Positions 54,454 to 63,248 are shown, counted from the first letter of the stretch. The stretch is DNA of 64,000 bases from Acidimicrobiaceae bacterium RAAP-2 (GCA_001443545.1 LMAD01000007.1:15288-79287), one strand, 5' to 3'. Notes: generated by a model from the sequence alone, not told the origin. Translations and numbers: made by a program.

Positions 54454-55307
54454 GGGCCGCGGCGGTTGGGGGAGGACACGGCACCGCCGTGTCGCTGCGA
54501 GCGTTGAAGCTCCTGACGTCCGACGTCACGGGTATCGTCTCGGTCGCCGACGACGGGGGTTCGACGGGACGCCTACGGGCGATGCTGAACGTTGCGGCGG
54601 TCGGCGACCTGCGCAAGTGCCTCGGGGCACTCGCCGACCCCGAGAACCCCTTGACCCGGTCCTTCGAACATCGGTTTAGCGTCGGCGAACTCGCCGGACA
54701 CGCCGTCGGCAATCTGCTGCTGGTGGGCCTGGTAGACGCCACCGGTGATTTGGAGGAGTCCGTACTGGCGCTGGCCGAGGTCATGGGGGTCACCGGTTCG
54801 ATCATTCCCGCCAGTACGACCGGTGTCGTGCTCTGCGCCAGTACCGAAGAAGGCGACACCCGGGGCCAGAGCGCGATTGCCGATTCGGCCACGATTCGGC
54901 GGATCAGTATCGATCCGGAGAACGCGGCGGCCCCGATCCGCGCCGTCGAGGCGATTGAACGAGCCGACGTGGTGGTGGTCGGTCCCGGGTCACTGTTCAC
55001 CAGCGTCATCGCGGCCGCGGCGATTCCCGGGATCACCCAGGCCCTCGCGGGCACGTCGGCCCGCGTGATCTACGTGGCGAACCTCCACCCCGAGATCCCT
55101 GAGACCACCGGCTACAGCCTTCAGGCGCACGTCGATGCGCTCGCGCGTCACGGTGTCTTCCCCGACGTGGTCCTCGTGGACCGCGAGGGTGAATACGCCA
55201 ACGATCCCTGCTCGCTCCCGACCCACGTCGCACCGCTTTCGCGAAGCGGGGGACTCGTGCACGATGTGCAACACTTGTCTGACGCCATTCGCGCCGCCAC
55301 GAGGTGA
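54450..55307 (+). CDS. yvcK: YvcK/CofD-like protein
   Basis: 285 aa, at the short end for the family. 'AAAVGGGHGTAVSLRALK', 'VSVADDGGSTGRLR', 'GDLRKCLGAL' and 'VVVGPGSLFTSVI' are family motifs of the UDP-sugar-binding YvcK group, linked to cell-wall precursor control. ATGA overlap with rapZ. In many Gram-positives whiA comes next; here a 26 nt gap leads directly to gap. Confidence 0.93.
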   Translation: MRAAAVGGGHGTAVSLRALKLLTSDVTGIVSVADDGGSTGRLRAMLNVAAVGDLRKCLGALADPENPLTRSFEHRFSVGELAGHAVGNLLLVGLVDATGDLEESVLALAEVMGVTGSIIPASTTGVVLCASTEEGDTRGQSAIADSATIRRISIDPENAAAPIRAVEAIERADVVVVGPGSLFTSVIAAAAIPGITQALAGTSARVIYVANLHPEIPETTGYSLQAHVDALARHGVFPDVVLVDREGEYANDPCSLPTHVAPLSRSGGLVHDVQHLSDAIRAATR

Positions 55308-55333
55308 TCACGGGCGTCTAGAAGGAGAGAGAC

Positions 55334-56341
55334 ATGACTATCCGCGTTGCGATCAACGGGTTCGGTCGGATCGGCCGGGGGTTCTTGCGAGCGTCGCTTT
55401 CGAACCCCGCTATCGAGATCGTGGCCGTCAACGATCTAACGTCGCCAGAAACGAACGCCCACCTCCTCAAATACGACTCGACGCAGGGTCGCTTGGCCCA
55501 GACGGTGACGGTGACCGAGGGCGGCATGTTGGTCGGTGAGCGTTTCATCCGGGTGCTGGCCGAACGCGATCCGTCGCAGCTCCCCTGGCGGGATCTGGAC
55601 ATCGACGTGGTCATCGAATCGACGGGCCGGTTCACCAGCCGCGAGTCCGCCGCGGTGCACCTAGCGGCGGGCGCTCGGAAGGTCATCATCTCCGCACCGG
55701 CGAGCGACGTCGACGCGACGTTCGTGATGGGCGTGAACCAAGATACCTACGACGAGGCGAACCACCACGTCATTTCGAACGCGTCGTGCACGACGAACTG
55801 CTTCGTTCCGATGGTCAAGGTTCTTGATGACGCCTTCGGGGTGAAGTCGGGGTTGATGACGACGGTGCACGCCTACACCAACGACCAGAATCTGCTCGAT
55901 CTGCCCCACAAGGATCTGCGGCGTGCTCGAGCCGCCGCGGTGAACATCGTGCCGTCGTCGACGGGCGCGGCGCGCGCCACCAGCCTGGTTCTGGCCGCGA
56001 TGAAGGGCCGCCTCGACGGCACCTCCCTGCGGGTGCCGATCCCCGACGGGAGCATCACCGATTTCACGGCCGTGGTGCGTTCGACGACCGTTGACGAAGT
56101 CAACGCCGCGTTCCGCACAGCCGCGGAAGGACCGCTCCAAGGCGTGCTGATCTACACCGAGGACCCGATCGTCTCGTCGGACATCGTCGGATCACCGGCG
56201 TCGTGCACGTTCGATTCACAGATGACCATGGTGCAACGGATCGACGACGAGTCGTGCCTGGTCAAGGTGTTCGGCTGGTACGACAACGAGTGGGGGTACT
56301 CGAACCGGCTCGTCGACCTCGCCGCGCACGTCGGACGGTAA
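55334..56341 (+). CDS. gap: Glyceraldehyde-3-phosphate dehydrogenase, type I
   Basis: 335 aa. NAD-binding 'VAINGFGRIGRGFLRA', Asp of 'VNDLTSPE' favouring NAD over NADP, and catalytic C152 in 'SNASCTTNCFVPM' with the usual downstream His ('TTVHAYTNDQ'). 'GWYDNEWGYSNRLVD' closes the protein. The ATG is fixed by AAGGAG just upstream. It is the first of gap-pgk-tpiA-secG; the pgk start shares one base with the gap stop. Confidence 0.98.
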   Translation: MTIRVAINGFGRIGRGFLRASLSNPAIEIVAVNDLTSPETNAHLLKYDSTQGRLAQTVTVTEGGMLVGERFIRVLAERDPSQLPWRDLDIDVVIESTGRFTSRESAAVHLAAGARKVIISAPASDVDATFVMGVNQDTYDEANHHVISNASCTTNCFVPMVKVLDDAFGVKSGLMTTVHAYTNDQNLLDLPHKDLRRARAAAVNIVPSSTGAARATSLVLAAMKGRLDGTSLRVPIPDGSITDFTAVVRSTTVDEVNAAFRTAAEGPLQGVLIYTEDPIVSSDIVGSPASCTFDSQMTMVQRIDDESCLVKVFGWYDNEWGYSNRLVDLAAHVGR

Positions 56342-57477
56342 TGGTGTCGGGAACCTTACCGACGTCCGATGGGTGGGACGTTCGGGGCAAGCGAGTCTTA
56401 GTCCGGGTTGACTTCAACACGCCGGTCGCGGACGTCGACGGGAAATGGGAGATAACGGACGACTTTCGGATTCGGGCGGCGGTGCCGTTGTTCAAGGATC
56501 TATTGGCCCGTGGGGCCACGGTCGTGGCCTGCACGCACTTCGGGCGGCCCAATGGAAAGATCGATGAGCGGTTTCGAGTCGAGCCGATTCGCCGACGGCT
56601 CAATGAGCTATGCCCGGGCATCGAATTACTCGAAAACCTGCGGTTCAACCCGGGGGAGGAGTCGAACGACCCGCAGTTCGGCGCCTCGCTCGTGGACGGT
56701 ATCGACTTCTACATCAACGAGGCGTTCGGGGCGTCACACCGCGCCCACTCGTCGATCATGATTCCTCCGACGTTGGTACCGAGCGCCGCTGGGCCGAACC
56801 TCCGTCGGGAGGTGAGCTACCTGCTCGACCTGCTCGATAGTCCGGCGAGACCGTTCGTCGCCATCGTCGGTGGAGCGAAAGTGGGCGACAAGCTCGGCAT
56901 CGTCAAGGTCCTCGCCGAGCGAGCCGACGTTGTTCTCGTCGGCGGAGGGATGGCCTACACCTTCGAATCGGCCCAGGGCCGATCGATCGGCTCGTCGTTG
57001 TTCAATGCGTCATTCCTCGACGAGTGCGCCGCGCTGCTCGACGGCGGAAAGGTACAGATTCCGGTGGACACCCGGGGTCTGGCTGACGGCACACCGTTTG
57101 GTACTGGCGGTGGTCCCGACCCGGTCATCGACTTTGGCGCCAATATTCCCGACGGTTACGAGGGGTTCGATATCGGCCCCGAATCCATCGGTCAGTTCGC
57201 CCGAGTCATCGCATCGGCCAAGACGATTCTCTGGAACGGTCCGGTCGGCGTCTTTGAGGACCCTCGCTTCGGCGTTGGAACCGAAGCGGTCGCGCGCGCC
57301 GTCGCGGCCTCCTCTGCGCTTTCGGTTATCGGTGGGGGAGATTCCGTGGCGGCTCTGCAGCAGTTCGGCCTCGAAGGCGACGTCAGTTTCGTTTCCACCG
57401 GTGGCGGCGCGTCGTTGGAATTGGTGGAGTTCGGTGACTTACCTGGTCTGCGGGCGCTCCGGGAGGCGAAGTCGTGA
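56341..57477 (+). CDS. pgk: Phosphoglycerate kinase
   Basis: 378 aa two-domain kinase. N-domain 'KRVLVRVDFNTPV' and 'THFGRPNGK', hinge region 'FVAIVGGAKVGDKLGIV', C-domain 'WNGPVGVFED' and 'GGGDSVAALQQFG' with the nucleotide-binding glycines. It makes ATP in glycolysis. ATG at 56341 overlaps the gap stop (TAATG). It overlaps tpiA by 4 nt. Confidence 0.97.
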   Translation: MVSGTLPTSDGWDVRGKRVLVRVDFNTPVADVDGKWEITDDFRIRAAVPLFKDLLARGATVVACTHFGRPNGKIDERFRVEPIRRRLNELCPGIELLENLRFNPGEESNDPQFGASLVDGIDFYINEAFGASHRAHSSIMIPPTLVPSAAGPNLRREVSYLLDLLDSPARPFVAIVGGAKVGDKLGIVKVLAERADVVLVGGGMAYTFESAQGRSIGSSLFNASFLDECAALLDGGKVQIPVDTRGLADGTPFGTGGGPDPVIDFGANIPDGYEGFDIGPESIGQFARVIASAKTILWNGPVGVFEDPRFGVGTEAVARAVAASSALSVIGGGDSVAALQQFGLEGDVSFVSTGGGASLELVEFGDLPGLRALREAKS

Positions 57478-58247
57478 GCAAGGCACTCGTTATCGGTAAC
57501 TGGAAGATGAATCTCGATCACGTTGAGGCCGTGCACTTGACCCAACAGATCGCCGCGTTGCTCGCGAGCCGACCGGCCGATCGGGTGGACGTGGTGTTGG
57601 CGCCGCCCTTCGTCGATCTTCGAAGCGTCACCTCGGTCCTCGAGGCCGAGCACTCGGTGATTACCGCAGCGGCCCAACACGCCAGCGATCGTGACAACGG
57701 CGCTTTCACGGGCGAGGTCAGCGTCTCGATGTTGAAGCGGCTCGGAGTCTCGTCGGTCATTGTCGGTCATTCCGAGCGACGAACGTTGTACCACATGGAC
57801 GACGCACTCGTCGCTAGCACCGTTCGTGCAGTTGTCCGCGGTGGACTCGACGCGGTGCTCTGCATCGGTGAGAACCTGGCGACCCGCGAGGCGCAGGAAC
57901 ACGACGATTTCGTTCGCCAGCAACTGCTGAGCGCCTTGGAGGGTGTGCAGGAGTCCAACGAGCGGGTCACCGTCGCCTACGAGCCGATCTGGGCTATCGG
58001 TACGGGACAGACCGCGACGACCGAGCAGATTCGCGACATGATGTCGACGATCCGTACGCAGCTCTCGGCGCTGAGGTTCTCGACGAGTCGGGTGCTCTAC
58101 GGCGGGTCGGTGAACGCCGAGAATGCCGCGACCATCGTCACCGACGGTGGCGTCGATGGATTCCTCGTCGGTGGGGCGAGCCTCAAGACGGATTCCTTCG
58201 CCGCCATCATCGGGGCTTGCAACGACTGCTACGCTGAGAGGCGCTAA
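57474..58247 (+). CDS. tpiA: Triose-phosphate isomerase
   Basis: 257 aa barrel enzyme. K11 ('GNWKMN'), H99 ('VGHSERR') and E170 ('YEPIWAIGTG') form the active site; 'YGGSVNAENA' and 'GFLVGGASL' bind phosphate. GTG overlaps the pgk stop by 4 nt. secG follows after 12 nt. Confidence 0.98.
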   Translation: MSKALVIGNWKMNLDHVEAVHLTQQIAALLASRPADRVDVVLAPPFVDLRSVTSVLEAEHSVITAAAQHASDRDNGAFTGEVSVSMLKRLGVSSVIVGHSERRTLYHMDDALVASTVRAVVRGGLDAVLCIGENLATREAQEHDDFVRQQLLSALEGVQESNERVTVAYEPIWAIGTGQTATTEQIRDMMSTIRTQLSALRFSTSRVLYGGSVNAENAATIVTDGGVDGFLVGGASLKTDSFAAIIGACNDCYAERR

Positions 58248-58259
58248 TCGGAGGTCGCA

Positions 58260-58490
58260 GTGTTCACCTGGTCGTTCATCGTTATTGAGGTCCTGTCGGC
58301 GGTCGGCCTCATCTTTCTGGTCTTGCTGCACTCGGGGCGTGGTGGCGGTATCTCGGATTTGATGGGCGGCAGCCTCGGCGCCGCCGCGTCGGGCTCAACC
58401 GTGGTGGAGAAGAATCTCGACCGGATTACCGTTGCGGTCGCACTCATATTCACGTTCGCGACGTTGACCCTCGACCTTCGCTTGCAGTAA
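58260..58490 (+). CDS. secG: Preprotein translocase subunit SecG
   Basis: 76 aa with two membrane helices (about 4-22 and 53-72) joined by the conserved loop 'LLHSGRGGGISDLMGG'. It assists the SecYE channel, complementing the SecDF-YajC genes of this window. GGAGG is 6 nt before the GTG. Its position after tpiA is the usual actinobacterial order. Confidence 0.94.
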   Translation: MFTWSFIVIEVLSAVGLIFLVLLHSGRGGGISDLMGGSLGAAASGSTVVEKNLDRITVAVALIFTFATLTLDLRLQ

Positions 58491-58494
58491 CCAG

Positions 58495-60159
58495 ATGTCT
58501 TGGTACGGTTCGCGTCGGCGTGCCGTCGGTGTCATCGTCGCGACCGCGTTGGTGGTCGTGTCGAGCAATCTTTCGGGCGCGACGACGCCAATTGGTGACA
58601 ACGGGCGAACCCTGCAGCTTGCGATCCCCGGACCGTTCAATGGTTGCACCTATTTGAGCAGCGGGGCAACACCCACGAGCAACGCAATTCTCGACCTCGT
58701 TCGACCGTCGGCCTTCCTCACCAATACGAACGGTGCCTTGTTCGGGGCTCAAGGTCCCATCGCTTCGGCCGAGTTGACGTCACTCAGTCCCGAGACGGTC
58801 GTGTACACGATCGCTCCCAAGCAACGCTGGAGCAATAATCGACCGTTCGACGGTCGCGACCTGATCGCGTGGTGGCACAAGGCTCGTTCGACGGCCAGCG
58901 TCGTGAGCGCCGGTTATCGGATGATTGCCTCGATGGCACTCTCGAACGCGGGGCTGACCGTGACCGCGAAGTTCGCGCATCCCTACTCGGATTGGAACCT
59001 ACTGTTCCGAGACGTCGAGAGTCGGTTCGCGGTCGGGGGATGCTCGCTGCGCGATTTGGAGAGTCGACCTTCGCTGGGACCGTACCGCATCGTGTCGGCG
59101 AGTGGCTCGGCGATCGTGCTCGCCATGAACCGGAAGTGGCCGACCGATAGCAACCGGTTCGGTCGGATCGTGATTCGGCCGAACGCGCCGATGCCGAAGA
59201 ACACCAACTCGTGGTTCGCGTCCTATTCGCTCACGGTGAACCGCGAGCAGATCCAAACGCTGAGCGCACACCCGTCGGTACTCAGTCACATCGGTTCCTC
59301 CAGCTCGATCGAGGAGATCCTCTACAACGCGCATCGTCCGCTGACGAGTGCGTTGGCCGTCCGCGAGGCACTTAGTTGGTACCTGAATCGACAGGCCATG
59401 ATCAGCGGACTGTGGGGACTCGTGACGTTCTCACCCTCGCCCGCTGCATCGGCCTTGTACTCCCAAGGTTCGACCGGATATCCCGGAACGGTCGGCCAAG
59501 CGCCGAGCGAGCCTTCCACGACGACCACGACGACTGCGCCATCATCGTCCACCACCGTCGGTCTGGCGGACTGTCCGGCGTGCGCCGTTCAGGTGTTAGC
59601 CAAAGCCGGCTACGTGCGGACGGCCTTGGGATGGATCACGCCTCGTGGGCGACCCTTGTCGATACGGCTCGTGACCGGTCCGTCCGCGCTTGACCGAGCA
59701 ACGGCTACCGTGGTTGTCCGAGAGTGGGCAGCGCTCGGCGTTTCAACCTACGTCGTTACCGCCCCGAGTGAGACTGCGGCGGCGACGACCTTGGCCTTCA
59801 ATAACGCGGACGTCGCTCTCTTCGACCGACCGACCCAGTCGGCACCCTCCTTTACTGCGAGTTCGTGGTCGGGACCGGCGTTCATCGATTCGTACCCATC
59901 GGGATTGCGTCTAGCGTCACTGAACGCGCTGTACTCGACCGCGATGGACACGTTCAACTCCGTCACGGCTCGGGCTACCTGGATGACGTATGACAAGACG
60001 CTGATGGATGCATTTTGGGTTCGACCGCTGTTCACGCCTCCGTCGTTGGTCGAATGGTCTCCGCAATTACAAGGGGTCATTGGGTCGCAGTCGATACCCG
60101 GGTTCGTTGATGAGATTACAACGTGGAACAGCATGGCTACGGCGAGTGCGTCATCGTGA
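58495..60159 (+). CDS. Exported family-5 extracellular solute-binding protein
   Basis: 554 aa. The N-terminus (RRRAVGVIVATALVVVSSNLSGA) is a Sec signal peptide without a lipobox Cys, so the protein is secreted or wall-held rather than a lipoprotein. The body fits SBP family 5: 'PETVVYTIAPKQRWSNNRPFDGRDLIAWW' region (about 98-126), 'ALAVREALSWYLNRQAMI' (about 283-300) and a C-terminal domain. A Thr/Ser-rich linker (about 340-358) splits the domain. It resembles the LpqW-like subgroup. No transporter genes are adjacent; the dppBCDF operon 12 kb away lacks a binding protein. Partner and ligand unknown. Confidence 0.72.
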   Translation: MSWYGSRRRAVGVIVATALVVVSSNLSGATTPIGDNGRTLQLAIPGPFNGCTYLSSGATPTSNAILDLVRPSAFLTNTNGALFGAQGPIASAELTSLSPETVVYTIAPKQRWSNNRPFDGRDLIAWWHKARSTASVVSAGYRMIASMALSNAGLTVTAKFAHPYSDWNLLFRDVESRFAVGGCSLRDLESRPSLGPYRIVSASGSAIVLAMNRKWPTDSNRFGRIVIRPNAPMPKNTNSWFASYSLTVNREQIQTLSAHPSVLSHIGSSSSIEEILYNAHRPLTSALAVREALSWYLNRQAMISGLWGLVTFSPSPAASALYSQGSTGYPGTVGQAPSEPSTTTTTTAPSSSTTVGLADCPACAVQVLAKAGYVRTALGWITPRGRPLSIRLVTGPSALDRATATVVVREWAALGVSTYVVTAPSETAAATTLAFNNADVALFDRPTQSAPSFTASSWSGPAFIDSYPSGLRLASLNALYSTAMDTFNSVTARATWMTYDKTLMDAFWVRPLFTPPSLVEWSPQLQGVIGSQSIPGFVDEITTWNSMATASASS

Positions 60160-60174
60160 GTGACGGGAATCGGT

Positions 60175-60180
60175 TAAACT
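60175..60180 (+). promoter_or_regulatory. Possible -10 element TAAACT for tRNA-Leu(GAG)
   Basis: TAAACT ends 10 nt before the tRNA 5' end, about the distance seen for TACCGT ahead of the other tRNA-Leu (11 nt). Confidence 0.35.
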
Positions 60181-60190
60181 GAGTAGCCGC

Positions 60191-60274
60191 GTCGGAGTGG
60201 CGGAATAGGCAGACGCGCCAGCTTGAGGGGCTGGTGCCCTTAGGGGCGTGCGGGTTCAAGTCCCGCCTCCGACA
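60191..60274 (+). tRNA. tRNA-Leu (anticodon GAG)
   Basis: The acceptor stem GTCGGAG pairs with CTCCGAC, discriminator A. The anticodon stem CCAGC/GCTGG encloses TTGAGGG (GAG). There is a long class II variable arm and a T-arm with GGGTTCAAGTCCC. It reads CUC/CUU. CCA is not encoded. Accessory genes begin right after it. Confidence 0.96.
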
Positions 60275-60278
60275 CTAG

Positions 60279-60308
60279 TTGTACAAGATTGTTGCAGATG
60301 TTGTACAA
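60279..60308 (+). promoter_or_regulatory. Twin TTGTACAA operators and promoter of the toxin-antitoxin pair
   Basis: The palindrome TTGTACAA occurs at 60279-60286 and 60301-60308, 22 bp apart (two helical turns). Its core TGTACA is the known YefM operator hexamer in E. coli. The second copy overlaps TACAAT (60304-60309), a -10 element 6 nt before the GTG at 60316, so antitoxin binding would block transcription. Confidence 0.7.
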
Positions 60309-60315
60309 TACTGAC

Positions 60316-60564
60316 GTGGTCAAAATATCGGTCAGTAAGGCTCGCGAGAGATTGTCCGAAGTCGTCGAACTGTCGCAATCGGAGCCTGTTGAACTCGAGC
60401 ACTACGGTCGGCGCGCCGCCGTGATTATCAGCCCGGCACAGTACGACGAGATGCTAGAAGCGCTGGAAGAATCTCAGGACGTCGCTGCGTTTGATGCTGC
60501 GATCGGTGAGCCGGGCGACAATATTCCGTGGAACCTAGTCAAAGCTGACCTTGGCTGGCAGTGA
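60316..60564 (+). CDS. Phd/YefM-family antitoxin
   Basis: 82 aa. The N-terminal DNA-binding half shows the family pattern 'ISVSKARERLSEVVELSQSEPV' and 'HYGRRAAVIISPAQYDEML'; the acidic C-terminal tail would wrap the toxin. GTG at 60316 is chosen because it follows TACAAT by 6 nt; earlier in-frame TTG/ATG codons lie inside the operators. The TGA overlaps the toxin GTG by 4 nt. Codon use is less GC-rich than in the housekeeping genes, suggesting acquisition. Confidence 0.88.
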   Translation: MVKISVSKARERLSEVVELSQSEPVELEHYGRRAAVIISPAQYDEMLEALEESQDVAAFDAAIGEPGDNIPWNLVKADLGWQ

Positions 60565-60818
60565 GCGAATACCAAATTCAGTTCCGCTCGGCTGCACTTC
60601 GTGAACTTCGAAAGATTGACCGAGCAGTGCACGCTCGCCTTCACGGTGCAATTGCACTACTCGCAATTGATCCACGTCCGCCCGCCTCACGTCGACTTCG
60701 TGGACGAGATGGCTATCGCCTCTGGGTCGGCGATTTCCGGATTATCTACACCATCAATGACGCAATTCTTCTCATCGTTGTCGTGACCGTTGGTCATCGC
60801 CGGGATGTTTATCAATAG
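60561..60818 (+). CDS. RelE/ParE-superfamily toxin
   Basis: 85 aa. 'QIQFRSAALRELRKIDRAVHARL' and 'SRRLRGRDGYRLWVGDFRIIYTI' are typical RelE, with the basic residues of the mRNA-cleavage surface retained (R in DGYRLW, R in GDFRIIY, HRRDVY at the end). It likely cleaves mRNA on the ribosome when the antitoxin is degraded. Small, directly coupled to the antitoxin and adjacent to a tRNA gene. Full length, so probably functional. Confidence 0.88.
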   Translation: MSEYQIQFRSAALRELRKIDRAVHARLHGAIALLAIDPRPPASRRLRGRDGYRLWVGDFRIIYTINDAILLIVVVTVGHRRDVYQ

Positions 60819-60860
60819 CGCTGGTTCTCAACCGGTAGTCGCCAGTCTCTTCCGCCGCCC

Positions 60861-62699
60861 TTACCCGTTCGATACATCTTCCCTTGGAGCGACTCCCTCC
60901 GTGATTCGTGCACGCATCGGTACTCCGAAGAAGTAGCCCTGAGCGAGCAACTGTCCGCCCTCCATCGCTGATCCCAGCGATCGGATCATCTCGGCTTCCG
61001 CGTTGGTTTCAACGCCTTCGGCAATGACTCTGACCCCGACCCTTTTTGCGAAGTGGCACAGTGACTCCACCAAGGCCTGGCGAGTTGGATTTGTGTCGAC
61101 GTTTCGGACCAGTGAAATATCGAGCTTCAGAAAACTCGGTTCCAACTCGACAACTTCGCTGAGGCACGTGTATCCAGCGCCCATGTCGTCTATCGAGAGT
61201 TGGCAACCCGGCATATGACTAATAGCCTCTTTGATTGCTGAATAGTCGATGGCAAGGTCATGTTCAGTGATTTCGATGACGACTTGACGCTTCGAACCAC
61301 GAACGATCTCCGCCGCCGAGCCGCCAAGGATCGCCTCAGCAGAAAAGTTCAGGCTCAGAAACGCGTCCTCGGGCAACGTAGCTCCCAATCGCACCGCCGC
61401 CGAGGCTGTCGCGCATTCCAGTTCAATTCCCAATTCAACAACGTTCGCGTCGGCGAAACGCTGGGCGGGATTGACCCCATCGTCGAACCGACTCAGTGCT
61501 TCATATCCGACCGGTTGAGAGGTAGCAAGATCTACGATTGGCTGAAAGACACTCGTGAAGCGGTTCGCATCGATGATGTCCTTGACGTAGGCATACATTT
61601 CTTGGTCGTGGTTGTACTTCTCGCTCCGATGCCCGATGAGCGCCCCAACGAAAAATCCGAGTTTCTCGAACAACATGAGTCGCGAGTCGACGCTCTTCTC
61701 GGTCGCCGGGTCTCGCGACGCGCAGATCAACGCACCTATCACCTTGCCACCAAATCTGACCGAGGCGGCCACGACCCATACGGCACCATCTTCAATGAGG
61801 CGTTGTTGAAACTGCTCAAGGTCGGGCCAGTCGACGCGGGTCATCGGCAGTCGCATCGGACCGGTGGCCAATTGCTCGAGTACGGAGGATGAAACACGGT
61901 CGACGAAAGGCTCAATCTTGTTTGGATCGTAGACCGTCGTGCCAGCGACGGCAATCGCGCGCATCTTCGAGCCGCCGAAAGGATGGAAGAGAACGACCAT
62001 GTCGATGTCCGCAAGTCGCACTACCTCGTCGCAGAATGACTGCGCGGTTTCCCGCAAATTGTCCGTGGGATTCACGTCACGCATGATCTGGGCGACTGCA
62101 TCCTGGTCGGACCTAACCAGATCCAACTCTCCCTGAACGTTCCGAGCGCCGGTGAGCTCCTGCTTGATCTCGATGTACGCGATGATCGATTCGTCTTCAT
62201 CGAAGATCGGTGAGATCGTCGCGTCTTCTTGATAGATCGCCCCGGACTTTCGTCGATTGATGAAAACGCCGTGCCATGGCAAACCCGCCAGTACGACCTT
62301 CTCGTACTGAGCGTAGAAATCCTTAGAATGCCATCCGCTGCCGAAGATTACTGGGCTCGCGCCTACGATCTCTTCGAGGGGATACTCGCTCGTTCGAGTT
62401 GCCGAAGCGTTGGCGAAGACAATGTGGAAGTTCGGGTCGAGAATGAGGATCGAGTAGTCAATCTGGTCGATGGCATTGGCGAGCAGCGCCAGCATTTTGA
62501 CATTGCGCAAGCGCCCCCTGGTGTCCCTCGCGACAAATCCGTCGAGCAGGTCACGAACATCGTCCTCGAGACGGTGGTCTTGCGTCGCGGGTCCCTCAGC
62601 CGCCTCTGAGTGCAGATGTAGTTCGTTGTCTGGGGGGGCGTCTCCGGGACCACCTGCATAGTCGGAGTCGTGGTCGCGGCTGGGAGGAGTCTTACTCAC
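60861..62699 (-). CDS. PAS-GAF-EAL cyclic-di-GMP phosphodiesterase
   Basis: 612 aa, no membrane helix. A disordered acidic N-terminus (1-60), PAS domain (about 75-185, 'ILILDPNFHIVFANASA'), GAF domain (about 205-360) and EAL domain (about 372-600). Catalytic residues look complete: E400 of 'YEALSRF', N451, E476/E479, the D504-D505 pair in 'SIDDMGAGY', K525, E561 ('IAEGVET') and Q587. There is no GGDEF domain. A GGAGGG site 6 nt upstream supports the GTG at 62699. Expected to hydrolyse c-di-GMP in response to a small ligand or redox signal; the signal is unknown. Confidence 0.88.
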   Translation of the reverse strand: MSKTPPSRDHDSDYAGGPGDAPPDNELHLHSEAAEGPATQDHRLEDDVRDLLDGFVARDTRGRLRNVKMLALLANAIDQIDYSILILDPNFHIVFANASATRTSEYPLEEIVGASPVIFGSGWHSKDFYAQYEKVVLAGLPWHGVFINRRKSGAIYQEDATISPIFDEDESIIAYIEIKQELTGARNVQGELDLVRSDQDAVAQIMRDVNPTDNLRETAQSFCDEVVRLADIDMVVLFHPFGGSKMRAIAVAGTTVYDPNKIEPFVDRVSSSVLEQLATGPMRLPMTRVDWPDLEQFQQRLIEDGAVWVVAASVRFGGKVIGALICASRDPATEKSVDSRLMLFEKLGFFVGALIGHRSEKYNHDQEMYAYVKDIIDANRFTSVFQPIVDLATSQPVGYEALSRFDDGVNPAQRFADANVVELGIELECATASAAVRLGATLPEDAFLSLNFSAEAILGGSAAEIVRGSKRQVVIEITEHDLAIDYSAIKEAISHMPGCQLSIDDMGAGYTCLSEVVELEPSFLKLDISLVRNVDTNPTRQALVESLCHFAKRVGVRVIAEGVETNAEAEMIRSLGSAMEGGQLLAQGYFFGVPMRARITEGVAPREDVSNG

Positions 62700-63248
62700 G
62701 ACTTACCCTCCACTCAGACAAGGAATTCTTCGTCGTTGATGGGTCATGCCTTCAATCCTGGGTGCCCGGCCAGTCGGCGACGTCGGGCACTGCGAGCATG
62801 ATAGTTGGATTGGTCAACGGGTTGGCGGAAAGAGCAATGATCGCCGCAGAACTGCTGCAATTCATCCGATGGGAGGGCTCGCAGACTCAACAGAGACGAG
62901 CAGTTCAATCAACCTTCGGCACGGGCGGACAGGCACGTAACGGATTTATCTCAAACGAAGCACCCAGAAGTCAGACACGCCATCGCCCAGCCCCGCTCGC
63001 CCAGAACTCGTCATGGCCGAGGTTCCCTCCGGGGCAAGTCGACCGTGCTTCTTGCCAGCAGCGGGAGTCGATCGTTGGAAGTAGATCGCTTGCCCTCTTT
63101 CCTCGCGTGCCCAGTTCGTCAACTTTCAGTCGGATTGTTGACGTTGGGCCGCCGACACGCAACAGCCTCAGCGATCAAGCCGCCAGTCGAAGAACGGGTA
63201 GGTTCCTCCTCCGACAGCAAAAGGTCGCCAAGGTATTTCAGTCCGAAC
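62700..63248. other. Gene-poor stretch of about 550 bp
   Basis: Open frames in this interval (for example 62762-63349 plus and 62971-63162 minus) have no recognisable motif, no SD and unconvincing composition. Apart from the phosphodiesterase leader at its left end I see nothing identifiable; it may be decayed coding DNA. Confidence 0.5.

Noticed and set aside
57192..58331. Minus-strand open frame covering tpiA and the end of pgk
   Set aside because: Both plus-strand genes are certain; the antisense product is rich in Asp/Arg with no structure.
59513..59566. ACG-rich run suspected to be a tandem repeat
   Set aside because: It encodes the Thr/Ser linker of the binding protein; the repeats are irregular and in frame, so no separate element is needed.
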